From Phorcus lineatus (Eukaryota; Mollusca; Gastropoda; Trochida; Trochidae), in assembly GCA_921293015.1 (NCBI GenBank), contig OV121089.1, positions 40,224,520-40,288,519 of the forward strand: a stretch of DNA of 64,000 nucleotides. The letters run 5' to 3'. The position numbers and the translations under genes are program-made. This document shows, in pieces, positions 1-12,500 of this stretch. Every line of letters begins with the position of its first letter. The stretch's first letter is position 1. A model generated the notes under the pieces. The model did no database searches, was not told the DNA's origin, and saw nothing but the letters and a program-made list of their open reading frames with translations.

Positions 1-186
1 AATTTCGACTTCTTAACATTCATGTGGCCGTTTATAATTTAGAGTCGAATACAAGAACGATTCATAATGTTGGCATTTAAGAGATACTATGCAACGTAAA
101 GGGGCACAGAGTTTGTTATTGAGGTCAAACATGTCAAACTCTATAACTGGTGTTCTTATGTCCAGAAAATCAGCATATTTCATGTT

Positions 187-520
187 ATATTTTAAGAGTA
201 ATTTCTATCGAAAACCGGACAGTGGCGCGCACCAATATTTCAAACGTAATTTTGAAAACTAATTTACAGCAGACACAAAGGAAAAGATGGGTTGGAAGTG
301 TTCAGTAGATCATTTAACTAATGTTTATGTAAATGGGGCGCAGATAATCGACTTATTTACTATCTTCGAAAACAAGTTAATGTCCAAATGACGGTATGTT
401 AGAGATAAAGATTCAAGTCTAGATAAGCGATTTGAACTTATCTCAGGGCATAATAGTATTTTTTTTTCATACCTCATATCATTTATAAAACATAACCTGT
501 GTCACTGTAAGACAGGAGTT
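187..520 (+). repeat. Dispersed repeat, copy 1 (CGAAAACCGGACA family)
   Basis: The core CGAAAACCGGACA is followed by CAAACGT and then by ATTTACAGCAGACA. The same order occurs on the + strand near 41,614 and on the - strand at 22,930-23,000. Weaker similarity continues rightwards (GATTTGAA..T.TCTC, then a CATA.CCTGT-like block), matching the 41,830-41,940 region. No coding capacity is seen. It is an unassigned interspersed repeat, perhaps a non-autonomous element. Confidence 0.5.
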
Positions 521-1601
521 TTGAGGTAACCTCCGTTAGGTGATATTTTGGCTTTATCTAAACCATATAAAAAATTAATGAAACATACTTTGTGTCAATT
601 TATGACATAGAAAATCTATAGTTAGTGGTGTACAAAATGGAAAAAACATATGGACAATTATACGGCTAAGGAAGTAATGTGTGCAGCTTTTGAATATACC
701 TTAACTCTGAGCTCAGAATAAAGGATGAACTTCTGTTAATCAATCTTGTAATTTAGACAATTTTGAAAAAGCTATATAAACATTGTTACTGGGTTAAGAT
801 AGCGTCACCCGTTTTCGTTCTTCTGGCTGTAAGTAAAATTTGAATATTTCCGATATCGTAGTTCATGCTGCTTAAAAGCAACAATTGAATGAATACTTTC
901 AGTCAATTGAAATCAACTTCATAACCTGAATACGTACATATTGTTCAAATACGAGGTAGATTACCTGACTGACGATCGTAAGTAATATCGAGAGATACGC
1001 ATACGCATGATCTTTGCATTCACTGTATAGACGTAATATGGCGTACACTAGTGCTTCAAAACCTTACCGTTGCTTAACATGTAACCAGGGAGTCACGACT
1101 CTACGCGCACACGAAAAGGTTTGGTGTGTGAACTTTGTTGGTATAGCTTTACGAGTATAGATATGCAAGGACGATGTTGCCGCCACACACATCGGCTTTC
1201 CACGCTATCACCTGTGGAAAAAAATGCAACGATGTGCTTTAAGGAGCTGATTTATCAAGGATACATCATATCTTTATAACCTCTTAAAGTAGTTCAGCTT
1301 TACTTTTGAACTTGTAGTCATAATTGTGTCTTTTGTTCCGTTGGCTTAAGACAATCAAAGAAACTTTGTAGAGAACACTTGCAATTATTTTCAAATTTGT
1401 TTAACTTAACAGAGTTATTATCGTGATGAAAGGTCTCTCTTGGGGTATTTTCTAGATTTTCCTTTCCATGAAGCCTAACATGTTCATTTGTATTTTGAGG
1501 TTATATTCAATATGTAACAATAAATCGTTTCTTAAAGCTTTTTTTTACAGAAAACATTTAATTATCCGTCTCACGATGAAGTTCATCTCCTAATTATCTT
1601 G

Positions 1602-2500
1602 TAAATTCAAGTCAAGTCAAGTCTTTATTCAAGTACGAAGGCCTCAGGCCCATGTACTGTACTGTACAATATATATTTATATACAGATATGAGTATATAC
1701 GACCTATATAGATGTTTTCACAAACAATTGGTAAGTTCAACGGTATACAATTATAAAGAATCTAGTAACAGATATGTTTACGAATAATTAGTATGAACAA
1801 TATACTACAAACTTGCGTTTATCTCTGTCAATTTATACGCGTGCCATAAAAATTTATATTTACATTATTCGTTGACATTATAAATGTAAATGTATGCATG
1901 CTTGGATTATACCGATAAACATTAAGGTAAGTATTTTACTCGTAAAGCACTATACAATGTACATATAAACAAGAAATGATACTCGTTTTCTATACCTAAA
2001 TTACAAATTGGACATAAATGTTGTTGTTTTTTATCTATTCCTAGCCATCTACCTTCATTGCAAATTAATGTAACGAAAATAAATACGAGTACGCCTATCA
2101 TATCATGTATGTGGCCAAAGAACTTTCACCAATCAATGTTACAAGAATGTCAGGAGTTTTGTTCATTCAAATCCAAAATCTTTGAAAATGCCCAATAATT
2201 TAATATGTCTTTATAATCCACGTGCTTATTTGATGTACAATTTCGACCTAAAAACATTATCATTTTTATTTCAATCTGCTTGTTCGGAAAAAACATAATG
2301 TCATGTATGCCTCCTATCTTTCATAAATAAAACGTGCTTGTTAATCCTTATTCTTTGGAATAAAGGAGAATCAGAATATAATACTTTCGAATTGTTTACT
2401 TAAACTTCCCGACTGTTTAGTCCTACCATACACTAAAGTGCAGTTTGTACTAGAAACTGACCATACTGATACAGAACAGCTGTATAAGTCTTGTTGGGCC
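1602..2500 (-). mobile_element. 5'-truncated LINE (non-LTR retrotransposon) 3' end
   Basis: Read on the minus strand, the segment around 1,950-2,070 encodes C-N-E-G-R-W, then HLCPICNLGIENEYHFLF and IC..LYSALR. This is the C-terminal Cys-rich tail (CP.C......E.EYHFLF.C..Y..LR) found after the reverse transcriptase in several LINE clades. The 3' end carries AATAAAGACTTGACTTGACT, a typical short-repeat tail. Upstream coding is broken by stops in all frames. The left border at the tail is clear; the right border is approximate. I cannot fix the clade. Confidence 0.6.
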
Positions 2501-3052
2501 GAAGACGTTGAGAAAGTTTTGGTCAGCTTCAACGATTAACAAGTTTTTACATGCATATGTAATAAATACGATACTGAAACCATTACGTGGCTGTGAAATA
2601 TTTATCAACATTTTTCATTGTAATTTCTAAGACATTTTGAATTCAAATCATCCAATAATGTTATTTCTTTGAGGGACATGGTTGGTCTTGACAATTTCAA
2701 TAAAACCACGGGTAAGAGAAATTGTATTTCCTTAAAGGCAGAAAAGTCTGTTTATTCAAATCATCTATGTCGCAGATATCAGTTTCATGTGCAGATGCTG
2801 GTTCAAAATTGTAGTGCAATAGTCTCTCGAAAGAATGATCAGAATCTTTTTAACTTTCTTCTGTGTATATTTATGAACAAGCATAGTTAAATGTTCTTAA
2901 GATTAACTGTTATTTCATCAAACTAAAAGGGACGTTTTGATTCATAAACTGAATGGTTTTATATGATGAAGTTTCACCCTTAAGATAAAGTACTTCCTGC
3001 TCACCATGCTAAGCAACACAGGATGTATTGCTTGTGTTTGATTGTCATTAGA

Positions 3053-3140
3053 AGATAAACCCCTTCTCTTTTTTATTTTGGGGTTGTATGTCGTGCATTT
3101 TTCACCCCTAAATCTAATTTCAAACAGAAGGGGTTTATCT
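3053..3140. repeat. Small inverted repeat (15-bp arms)
   Basis: AGATAAACCCCTTCT at 3053-3067 is perfectly inverted at 3126-3140, with a 58-bp spacer. It may be a tiny foldback element or chance; no target-site duplication was recognised. Confidence 0.45.
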
Positions 3141-3893
3141 CCATTCTAACATGACTAATTAGAAATATAATGAGGAACTAATTTGCCTTGCGCAACAAAA
3201 TGTGATTAGGTCGAACCAGTACAGACCGGTTCCACTTGGTACAGTTCATTTTCAAAGAACACGCTTCAATAATAAAAAAAATATCAAAACATAAACCAAC
3301 AGGTTTTAAATAAAACCCTTAAGTATTTATTTCATTGAGGATAAAATAAACAAAGGACAGATTTTTTATCCCATCAGAGTTATGTTTTTCACGTAAATAC
3401 ATAGGACACCTACCACCCCTACAATATCGACAAGAACTGACCAAATCAAGGGACGTTACTCTAAAAGTAGTTGTTTACTGCTAGCGCTAAATTCTCACGC
3501 AAGATGTGAACTGATTGAATAAACGATCAAGAAAGCTTTATAGTTTGTCATGGTTGAATACACTGTCTGGAAGTGTGGTCACTTATGAATGAGAGTGGGG
3601 AAAGGGAAGGAAAGTTGAAGAATAACATACGTCCCCTTTGTTCACTTGACGAATCGCTATATTACCGTGCGTTACGGTAAGAAGCGAGCTCGGTTTGAAA
3701 TTAAATTTAGTGATAAAAAAAATAAACTACTTCGACAAAAAATATACCACAGAATGGATTATCTTCTAAATTTCATTTTAAAAATACAGTATTCTCAATG
3801 TCTGTATAGAATTGATTTAACATTCATTTTGCTCTTGTCTGTAAGGCGATGAAAACAAGATGAACAAGATACAAAAGTTGATGCATTAAATGA

Positions 3894-4010
3894 AGTTCGT
3901 AACAGTTCACTTTTAAATCTGTTTATATTCGTAATCTCCTCTTCAAAGTTCGTAACAGTTCACTTTTAACTCTGTTTATATTCGTAATCTCCTCTTCAAA
4001 GTTCGTAACA
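3894..4010. repeat. 53-bp tandem repeat, 2.2 copies
   Basis: Units starting AGTTCGTAACA at 3894, 3947 and 4000 (the last partial) are nearly identical. There is no open frame through them. Confidence 0.85.
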
Positions 4011-4473
4011 TCCGAATATTCTTTAAAATAGCTTTGTCTTGTAAAACAAGTGTTTGGACACTATTTTTACTACTGAATCATAAGATAACATATTTGTATT
4101 GAAATGTACGTCACTACTGAGAACGAAAACAATATTTAGATTATAAAATTTGACTTATTTCCACCATAACTACACAAAACCATTTAATGTTGGGGAAAAG
4201 CTAAGATATTTTATTCACAATACAAATGAATATGTGCATAACAACTTATGAAATGATTTAACTTGTTTACAAGATTAGATTCTAATCACGTTCATGTTTA
4301 TTCCGCCGATTACCTACACCTGTCGGCTTCCTAGCTCCGGCAGTAATGTAACAACTACTAAAATATTATCAGGGCTCCGTTAAATCTCATTTTAGCAGTA
4401 ACCGGCTTCCCGGGAGTGAACAGCGACCGTACCAACAGATAACCCAAACGAAAACCAAGCTTCTACAGAGTGG

Positions 4474-4497
4474 TTGCCATTGCCATTGCCATTGCCA
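4474..4497. repeat. (TTGCCA)4 microsatellite
   Basis: Four perfect hexamer units. On the minus strand they encode an (Asn-Gly) run in a spurious ORF. Confidence 0.8.
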
Positions 4498-4859
4498 TTT
4501 CGATACGTTAAGTGCTTAATGTGTTGCCTGATTCTGAGAAAGTTGGTATGAATCCTGCAAAAAATATATAAAATAATTGTATTTAGGTACATAGTGTTTT
4601 CCCAAATATAACAATGCTACCCTAGTATATGATATCGAATACCTCAACAGGTTAGTCGTTATCGCTGTAGGTAACATATTTGCATGGTCTGGCTTCCAGT
4701 GTTGAATGCCGGAAAAATCTCAAACGGGACAAATACCAAAAAGTGTACATAGTGCACATAATGTGATCCCACATATATGTGACACCCTTGCATATAATAC
4801 TAAATTTTTATTTTTCAAATTGTTCAAAGTTGTTAAAACACTCTTTGGATAATCGACCT

Positions 4860-4977
4860 GGGCCTACTTTCACAAAGCTACCTTAACTAAGGTTAACCTT
4901 AACTCCCATACTTTAACATTGCACTATGGTTACCTTAAGGACTTACGATCACCTTAGGGCTTTGTGAAAGAACGCCC
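4860..4977. mobile_element. MITE-like element with 20-bp terminal inverted repeats
   Basis: The left end GGGCCTACTTTCACAAAGCT (4860-4879) and the right end at 4958-4977 are inverted copies with about three mismatches. Their core CTTTCACAAAGC / GCTTTGTGAAAG is perfect. The 118-bp interior is rich in CCTTAA/TTAAGG and has no coding capacity. This fits a non-autonomous DNA transposon; the superfamily is not assignable. Confidence 0.6.
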
Positions 4978-5035
4978 TGAACTTTCATATTGCATCGTAT
5001 GGTATACGTAGTGCATGGAACCTCTGTCAACCCTT

Positions 5036-5128
5036 AGGATATCAAATGTCCACGGTATTGCTTCTTAGGATATCCAATGTCTTCGGTATTGCTTCTTAGG
5101 ATATCAAATGTCTACGGTATTGCTTCCC
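5036..5128 (+). repeat. 31-bp tandem repeat x3 ending in a splice acceptor
   Basis: Three 31-bp units (5036-5066, 5067-5097, 5098-5128) each run AGGATATC.AATGTC..CGG and end in TATTGCTTCTT or TATTGCTTCCC. The AG beginning the next unit, or the final AG at 5129-5130, follows the pyrimidine run each time. The repeat therefore duplicates a 3' splice site. Only the last acceptor directly joins the conserved GH1 frame. An extra 31 nt would shift the frame and 62 nt would also not be a multiple of 3. Confidence 0.8.
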
Positions 5129-5130
5129 AG

Positions 5131-8100
5131 ATGTCCCACTACAGGTTCTCCATCTCCTGGCCGCGAGTGATGCCAGATGGAACTCTGGGCTCACTCAATA
5201 AAGCCGGCGTGAAGTACTACAACGATGTCATCAACGAGTTGAGGAGAAAAGGCATTCAGCCTATGGTTACCTTGTACCACTGGGACCTACCACAAGCTTT
5301 AGAAGACCGTGGAGGTTGGCTGAATGAGGACACGGCACAGCTCTACGTAGAGTATGCCCGTTTCTGCTTTGCTGAATATGGAGACAGGGTGAATATCTGA
5401 ATTTCTAGCATATTGGTGCAAAGGCTAAAGACTAAAAGTAGAACAAGGATTCTTAAATTATGAAAGGGCGAAGTTAAAATATATAATTTAATTCTGAAAA
5501 CATGTGCATAAAGGCTAAGCTAATTGTTTGAAGTCAAATATTTTTTCTTGTGTGCATTTGTATCGCCATCTTGATCTGGAACATCAAAGGTTTTCTATTG
5601 AAGATCTCGTTTGAGCTCATCCTACAGCCTAGATAGCGTACCCTGCCATTTTTCAAAACATAATTTGGGTAGGATGGTAGTCTTTCTTACGCTCTTGTAA
5701 TTTATTCAAAGCCATATGATCTCCGTTTCCTGAATCTGTTCATTTGCTTACACCGAAGGAAACCAGATGCAGCTATTGACTCTCATGGTTTGTAGGTCAA
5801 GTTGTGGATCACTTTGAACGAGCCCTGGGTTGTGGCGTACCATGGCTACGGGGTGGCACAGAAAGCTCCTGGCCAGTGGGGGCCGGGTACGAAGACCTAC
5901 CTGGCCGGACACAACCTCATCAAGGCTCATGTTGGAGCTTACAGGGCCTATGATAAGGACTACAGGAAAAATCATGGAGGCGGAGGTGACTGGCTATTTT
6001 TCCTTTTGAAGCTACGGGAAGGGGTGATAGAGGAGGAAGTACAGCATTCGAGAAAAGAGATTTTGTTTCAGAGAGACAAAGTCATAATGAAAGCTAGAGC
6101 GAGTTGAAGAGAGGGATACAGTGTCAATCGAGACACAGTAATGATAAAAGACGTAGACTGGCAATTAGAAGGAAGTAAACCCCAATAATTAGACCCAGAT
6201 GTAGAAAAACAAATGGTAAAGGGACGAAGTTGAAAGAGTTCATTGGCAGATGCAGAAATTGGAGCGACTGAATGATATTGACAAAATGCAGCAGAGAGAG
6301 TCCAATCGAACTATATATAAAACGAAATAGAGGTACAAACATGTAGGTTAGACCCAGGAACCTTTTACTCTATACTCTGTATAACTCATACGCTACTGAA
6401 GTGTTAAATAAAGTATGAACTCATGAATTATTAGTTGATAGCAAATTCATTCGAAAGTCTTTTTTAGCTAAAACCATATCTTTAAAACGTTTAGCATTCC
6501 GATTTCTGTTTCAGGTAAAATTGGCATTGTGCTCAATTTAAATTTCCATGAACCCCGAAATCCTAAAGACAAAGACCACGTAAAAGCAGCTGAGAGAGGA
6601 AACCAGTTTGGGTTTGGCTGGTTCGCCAACCCAATACTCGTCAATGGCGACTACCCGGCAGTAATGAGATCAAAGGTCGACCAGAAGAGTCAGCAGGCGG
6701 GCCTCACCACCTCACGACTCCCGATCTTTTCTCAGGCAGAAAAAATCAATAACAACGGTGAGTTTAACAAATACAACATTCCTTTATCCTAACTGAAGCA
6801 AATTATTCTTTTAGTGAAAGAATCATTCTGAAAGCAATTTGATAATTGGAAAACAATGAAATCATTGGCAAAATAGCCCATCGCTGTTTGAACTGAAATA
6901 AAGAAAATTATATCATTTGTTTACTACTAAATAGCGCATTAAAAGTGCCAAAAGCCAAAATTTGTGTTTTACTTTAAAAAAATGAAAAATAGGGAGAACA
7001 ATGCGAACTCGATAGTTGTGTAAGGTCACGTGACAATGAGGTCGAACAACTACGTATAATCGAAGATGGTCATCACAGCTTTTGAAAAAACACCTATTAA
7101 CCATAGAAATTCACATTAAATAATTTGACTTACATCAGAAAATTGCTAAGAACTTTTCACGGACTTGTGATAGACCACTACCACGTTATCTGACGAAATG
7201 GACGCCAGATGTTACAGGACGGCATTGCGTTATGAACATAACTACCATGACACAGTGAACAAATAGAGTTATAGCTACCTGAGTTCTAAATTGACATACA
7301 CTGACCTCGAAACTTTTCGAATGGCAAATGTCATAAGGCAGGGAAAACCGTAAACGCTTCAGATTTAGAATGCTGCTTTGTCACTGATTGAACAACCCTG
7401 CGTCGTTCGAAAAATACATGTTGATATCATACTGCATCCTCCTATTTAGGGACAAGCAGGTTGTAAATGAATACTTAAACAGTCATTTTACGAGGTTTTT
7501 GAGTGTTGGCATTTGAACAATTATGGAAAATTCACAAAAATGCATTTATCGTGTACACTTTACAAATCAGTATGGTCACTTAAGTTGTTCATTTAAAAAA
7601 TGTTCATTACTATTAACAGGGACAGCCGACTTTGTGGGTTTAAATTACTACTCTAACGTGCTGGTGTCCGACAAGGTGCAGCCCTTCTTCCCTCCTTCTT
7701 ATGAATACGACCAGGATGTTGAGGAATACTACGACCCAAGCTGGCCAAGGTAGGAAGTACTTAATAATTTGGAATTATTATAAATAATCGATAACGCATA
7801 AGAAGATTGAAAAAAGAGGATATTTCAGTGTTTATAAAAAATTTGCTTTCCTGGTATTGCTCTCAATGTTGATCTGGGTTTATTCCGTTTTACATATAAA
7901 TTCTGAAAGAGTAAAACAAAGATCAATAAAAACAAATCAACTATTTTAACTGAACAGGTGTTTAAGTGTTTATTCAATGAAATTTATATTTATTTATGTT
8001 TTACTGAGCTTGAAAATTGACAAATCGTTTCTTTTCAAATTCGTAATTGAAAATGAAAGTACTATTTCACTTGATCAAAGCAAGGAACGTGTTGGAAACA

Positions 8101-9520
8101 GTATGACCCCGGATGCATGTAATTGACGAACATACTTCCCTGTTGCAGAATATGAAGGATTATGAACTGGTCAACACATCTTGTTTGTTTGAAATTAAAC
8201 TTCTAATTTTATCACCATGTGTCTTTAATAGGGGCATTGGCTCCAACCGCAGTAAAGTTATCTACAGATGAATAAACCGTTGGTTTTGGTTGTTAAGATC
8301 TTACAGTATCTTTTAATGTAAACCCGAGCTCCTTTAGGCTTTTAGAGGAAATATTCTAAAGGGATAGTAACTGACTCACTTCGAACTGACTGTGTCACCC
8401 TACTTGAATTAAAACCTTTATCTTTATCAAACTATGCAAGTGCTTCTTTGTTATTAGAACGATGAAATCGGACCCATTCCAGCACTTTCTTCGGGCTCCA
8501 AATCACTGTGCTGAACGGTGGTTGTTCTCGCAATACCTTTTTTAAACTGAATGAAACAACAAAAACTAGATTTGATTGTCACGTTTCGCTGTAGATCACT
8601 ATTATCCAACAAGTGACATTTGTTGTGATGTCACAACTAGTGACCTCACTTACATATCATTTACTTGGATACGATGTTACCTCTGCAATAAAATGTTGTT
8701 ATTCATTGAAATTGTGGTAATAAACAACACACCGTGACATTGCAACAGGTCTGGGTCTTCGTGGTTATACTACACACCGAAAGGGGCGCGTCACGTACTG
8801 AACTGGATCAGGGACACCTACAACAACATAACTGTCTACGTCACCGAGAACGGGGTCTCCGACAGAAATGGCTCCCTTCTGGATACACACAGAATACACT
8901 ACTATCGGGACTATCTCAATGAAATGTTGAAAGGTAAGTGACTGTAAAGGGGACGTTGATTGATAGCTAGTTCTCAAGTGTCATGGCCGTTATGGTTTTC
9001 TGATTGAGTAATTGTTTGTTTTGAACACGTTTTTTTTCTTGATGTGTGTATGTTACAGTAAATTAGAACAAAAATATTTGTCTTTAAGGTGACTTAAAAG
9101 TCCTATTAGTTGATGCTACTACTGTCTGTTTTTCTGAAGGCTTATTTTCAAGTTCGATGTCAATTGCATAGAAAATGTGATAACTATACACTATGTTCAA
9201 GAGACAACGGGAAAAGTAAATAGTATCATTTCTTTTTAAATAAATTTTTAAGTTTTTCAGTCTTAAATATTTCATTTTGGGAATATATACTGTCGTGCTG
9301 TTCCAGCTATCCGATTAGATGGATGCAACTTAAAGGGCCACACCTCCTGGTCGCTTATGGACAACTTCGAGTGGTCTCGGGGATTTACGGAGAGGTTCGG
9401 GTTGCATTACGTAGATTTCGACGACCAAGCAAGACCACGAATTCCTAAGGCCTCGAGTCGTTATTTGGCAAGCGTTATATCCGATAACGGTTTCAAACCA
9501 GGTTATTCACAGCCAGGGGG
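5131..9520 (+). CDS. GH1 domain A of the LPH-like gene (N-terminal third missing)
   Basis: Exons: 5131-5388, 5796-5985, 6515-6757, 7620-7749, 8749-8933 and the first part of 9307-9639. The translation starts at [12 protein letters not shown], the second GH1 beta-strand region, and continues through [10 protein letters not shown] and WITLNEPW (acid/base Glu codon 5820-5822). It then reads DFVGLNYY and [10 protein letters not shown] (nucleophile Glu codon 8846-8848), and ends [15 protein letters not shown]. All catalytic motifs after the break are intact, so the domain looks active if its missing first ~80 residues exist. The phases at the junctions are 0, 1, 1, 2, 1. The first exon follows directly after a triplicated 31-bp acceptor repeat. 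Confidence 0.85.
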
Positions 9521-12500
9521 TATGACTACCGGGGTACCGCAATTTCAGGATCAGTTTTATTACGGACAATTTCCAGAGAATTTCGGATGGGCAGTAGCCT
9601 CGTCATCCTTCCAAACAGAGGGCGGAGTGCTGGGAGGCAGTAAGTTATCCATTATCGTGCTTTTCGAAATATCAACGAAAGTAATAAACATTTTGCTGAA
9701 GTCTACTGGCCGCTAGTTGACAATTTTTCATTCGTAGAAATGTTCAGTTTGATTTTTGTCATGTTTTCATATGGCCAACCTGTTGATTTTTAAAATTCTT
9801 TAAAGTTTTAAGACTGGTACCAATTCCACCTTGTTGCCATCTTATCCTATGAGGGAAGTCATAGTTCATAAGTTCATAGTTCCTTGCTTTAAGTGGGTCA
9901 TCGTTCATCAGCTGACCATTTTACAACAGTAGCATATTTAGGGGCTTATTTACGCATACACATTGGTCTTACGTTTATTTATTTCGGTCGCATTCACCCC
10001 TTCTTTCGTGAGAAATTTGATAACCGCACGATGCTCAATTTCATAAATGTCCATGATTACAGGAGGGAACCAATGTTCAACAGGTTTTAAGTCTCAAGTA
10101 CGTGATCGAAAAGGGTATTTTATGTAAACTGTCGTCAGATGGCCTATCTCAATAATGACATAAACGATGATGTCTTCAGGGTTGTTTCAATATTCACTTC
10201 TATAAACTTATTGACTTCCCCTCGCCTTGGCAATATGAAAATGTCTTAGTGGTAGCGTATGTCCAATGAGCAATACAATGCAATAGCTGTTTTCATCCTT
10301 ACAGGGGCATTGGAATATTTCAGGTATAACGTTTGTGTCAAACAACGAAATAATGAATTCATGTGGCGAAGAAGAACTGTTTTGTTTTAAAACAGTAGAA
10401 TATTCTTCCACCCAGTATGTGTGATGACAAATTGTTTTAATGAAAATGCAGGAACATTCGTTGCCAAGTTTTTTTGTTAATTTTTTCATTTATATTTAGT
10501 TAGTAAGTTTTGACAACGTTAACGGTGTATGTTTAACCCATAAGTAATGACGAAAATCGATTATTACTAAAGTTATAAAGTTACTAAACCTCTGTCACTT
10601 GCCTTGAAACAATAGGCATGACCACGTGTCTTTAAAATTATCGAATTCTGCTACATGTATGCAACGTGTCTATTTGACTGATTCAAAGAAATCAGTTTTA
10701 TAATTATTTTATTTGGGTTTATAAACCCTAAACAATTAGAATACCTTCTGTTATTTTTGATAAAACTCTTTCTCTTCAACCGCAAGGAAAGTTTAGTTAG
10801 TGCAAAATAGATTTTTAAAAAAACAACAACCAGTTTTCCTATTGTTCGCAAATACCTTGTTATTTATTTATCTCCGTCCAGACAGGACAGAGAGTATCTG
10901 GGACGTTTTCTCCCATGAGCCGGGCCGGGTGGAGGGGGGCGCCACAGCGGACATCGCCGCTGACAGTTACCATAGATACAAGGAGGACGTGCAACTTCTG
11001 AAAGAACTGAACGTAAATCTCCTTAATTTCATCGATACCCAACTATCTTATGTAAAGTCCTCATTTTACAATTCTACATAAGATGCTCAATGACATCATT
11101 TATCCTTTCTGCATAAATTACTGTCAATTAAAATCTGTATTTGTTTTTTCTTCCTCTTCAAATAATCGCATCTTTTGGCAGAGTGATGAAGGAATAATTA
11201 GAATAGAGGCGTCAACCATAATACATGATTTTATCTGCACCAACTTTCAAAGTAATGAAACAATTGTTTTCTAAGCAGCTGTGCGACTGTGAGACTAAAT
11301 GGATTCTCTCACATGCGAGTAGGCGTGATTTCTCTTAATTATCAAACTTATAATTTATATCCCGGGGATAAGCAATGCAAGCATGTGATACGATCTCCCT
11401 AAAGCCGTAAGAAATGACGTCAATGAGATTAAACAGAGACGTGAGATGCTTTATCACAGGAATGTCATCAGTGCTGACATTTCTAAAATCTTTAATGAAA
11501 TTTTACAATTATATTTGTGAACGTTAAGAGCTTAACCCCTCAAAGCTCTACAATGACACTTTGTTCTTTGACGTAATCGCGCGTCATGTCTAGCTTTAGG
11601 AGTAGTTCTCAAATGCATTTCATGTAATGAAAGCTGTGTAATTTTAAGATTATGTTTAATGATTACATAATTAAGTATCAATATTTTCAACTCTCAATAA
11701 GTACAGTAAAATATCCAAACATTAAGTATCCTCTTACGTAAATATTCAAAATCAGAAGAATAAAATTTGATTTTTTTTTTATAAAATTGCAATTCGTCTT
11801 ATTTACAGGTCAGTCATTACAGATTCTCCTTCTCCTGGGGTCGTATCATGCTCAACCTGAGTGCAGACTCAAAGAACGAAGCGGGTATCGCTCACTACAA
11901 CAGTCTTCTTGACGAGCTGGTTGCCAATGATATACAGCCTATAGTCACACTCTTTCACTGGGATCTGCCCGAGCACATACAGGAGAGAGGCGGGTGGATG
12001 AATCCGGAAATAGTCACGTGGTTTGCAGACTATGCTCGAGTGTGTTATGATGCTTTCGGAGACAGGGTAAGTTGAATAATAATGAACCTCATTATATTTA
12101 TTTGGTGAACTGTGAAATTTCTTGGTTTGATTGAGAAAATCTCTCCTGGTAAAATGACAATAAAAATATATCTGCTAATAAGTAGTTCTGACCAATGTCG
12201 CATGACCAATACGTAAAAGGCTCAATCAAGCGTTTGCATCATGATATCAATTAATCTATTGAAATGACAAGAGTGTTGTTGACGAGCAAAGGAAATCCAA
12301 TCGTTATATGTACATTTTCAGATAAAATTAAAAGCATATGTCTCATTTACAGAAATACTTTTTATTGTCTAAGACCTAATTAAACGATTTGACCTTATTT
12401 TTAAAGGGGTATAAAGTATGCTGCTAATGACACTGATTTCAATAGAATTACGATATAAAAAACGACGAAAAGGCTATCAAAAGGCTATCATAGGTGGGAA

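Larger units (their letters stand above)
1..5130. other. Gene-free leading region
   Basis: No exon could be supported on either strand. The ORFs here are short and lack family motifs. I looked for the GH1 exons that should precede domain A (the segment reading roughly SIWDVF to YKEDV) and did not find them. The stretch holds a dispersed repeat, a LINE 3' end, a small foldback, tandem repeats and a MITE-like element, each listed separately. The remainder is AT-rich unassigned sequence. Confidence 0.6.

Noticed and set aside
1040-1160. Short frame reading KPYRCLTCNQGVTTLRAHE, zinc-finger-like
   Set aside because: The spacing (C-x2-C-x9-H) does not fit C2H2, the frame is ~40 codons long, and there is no repeat of fingers or splice context.
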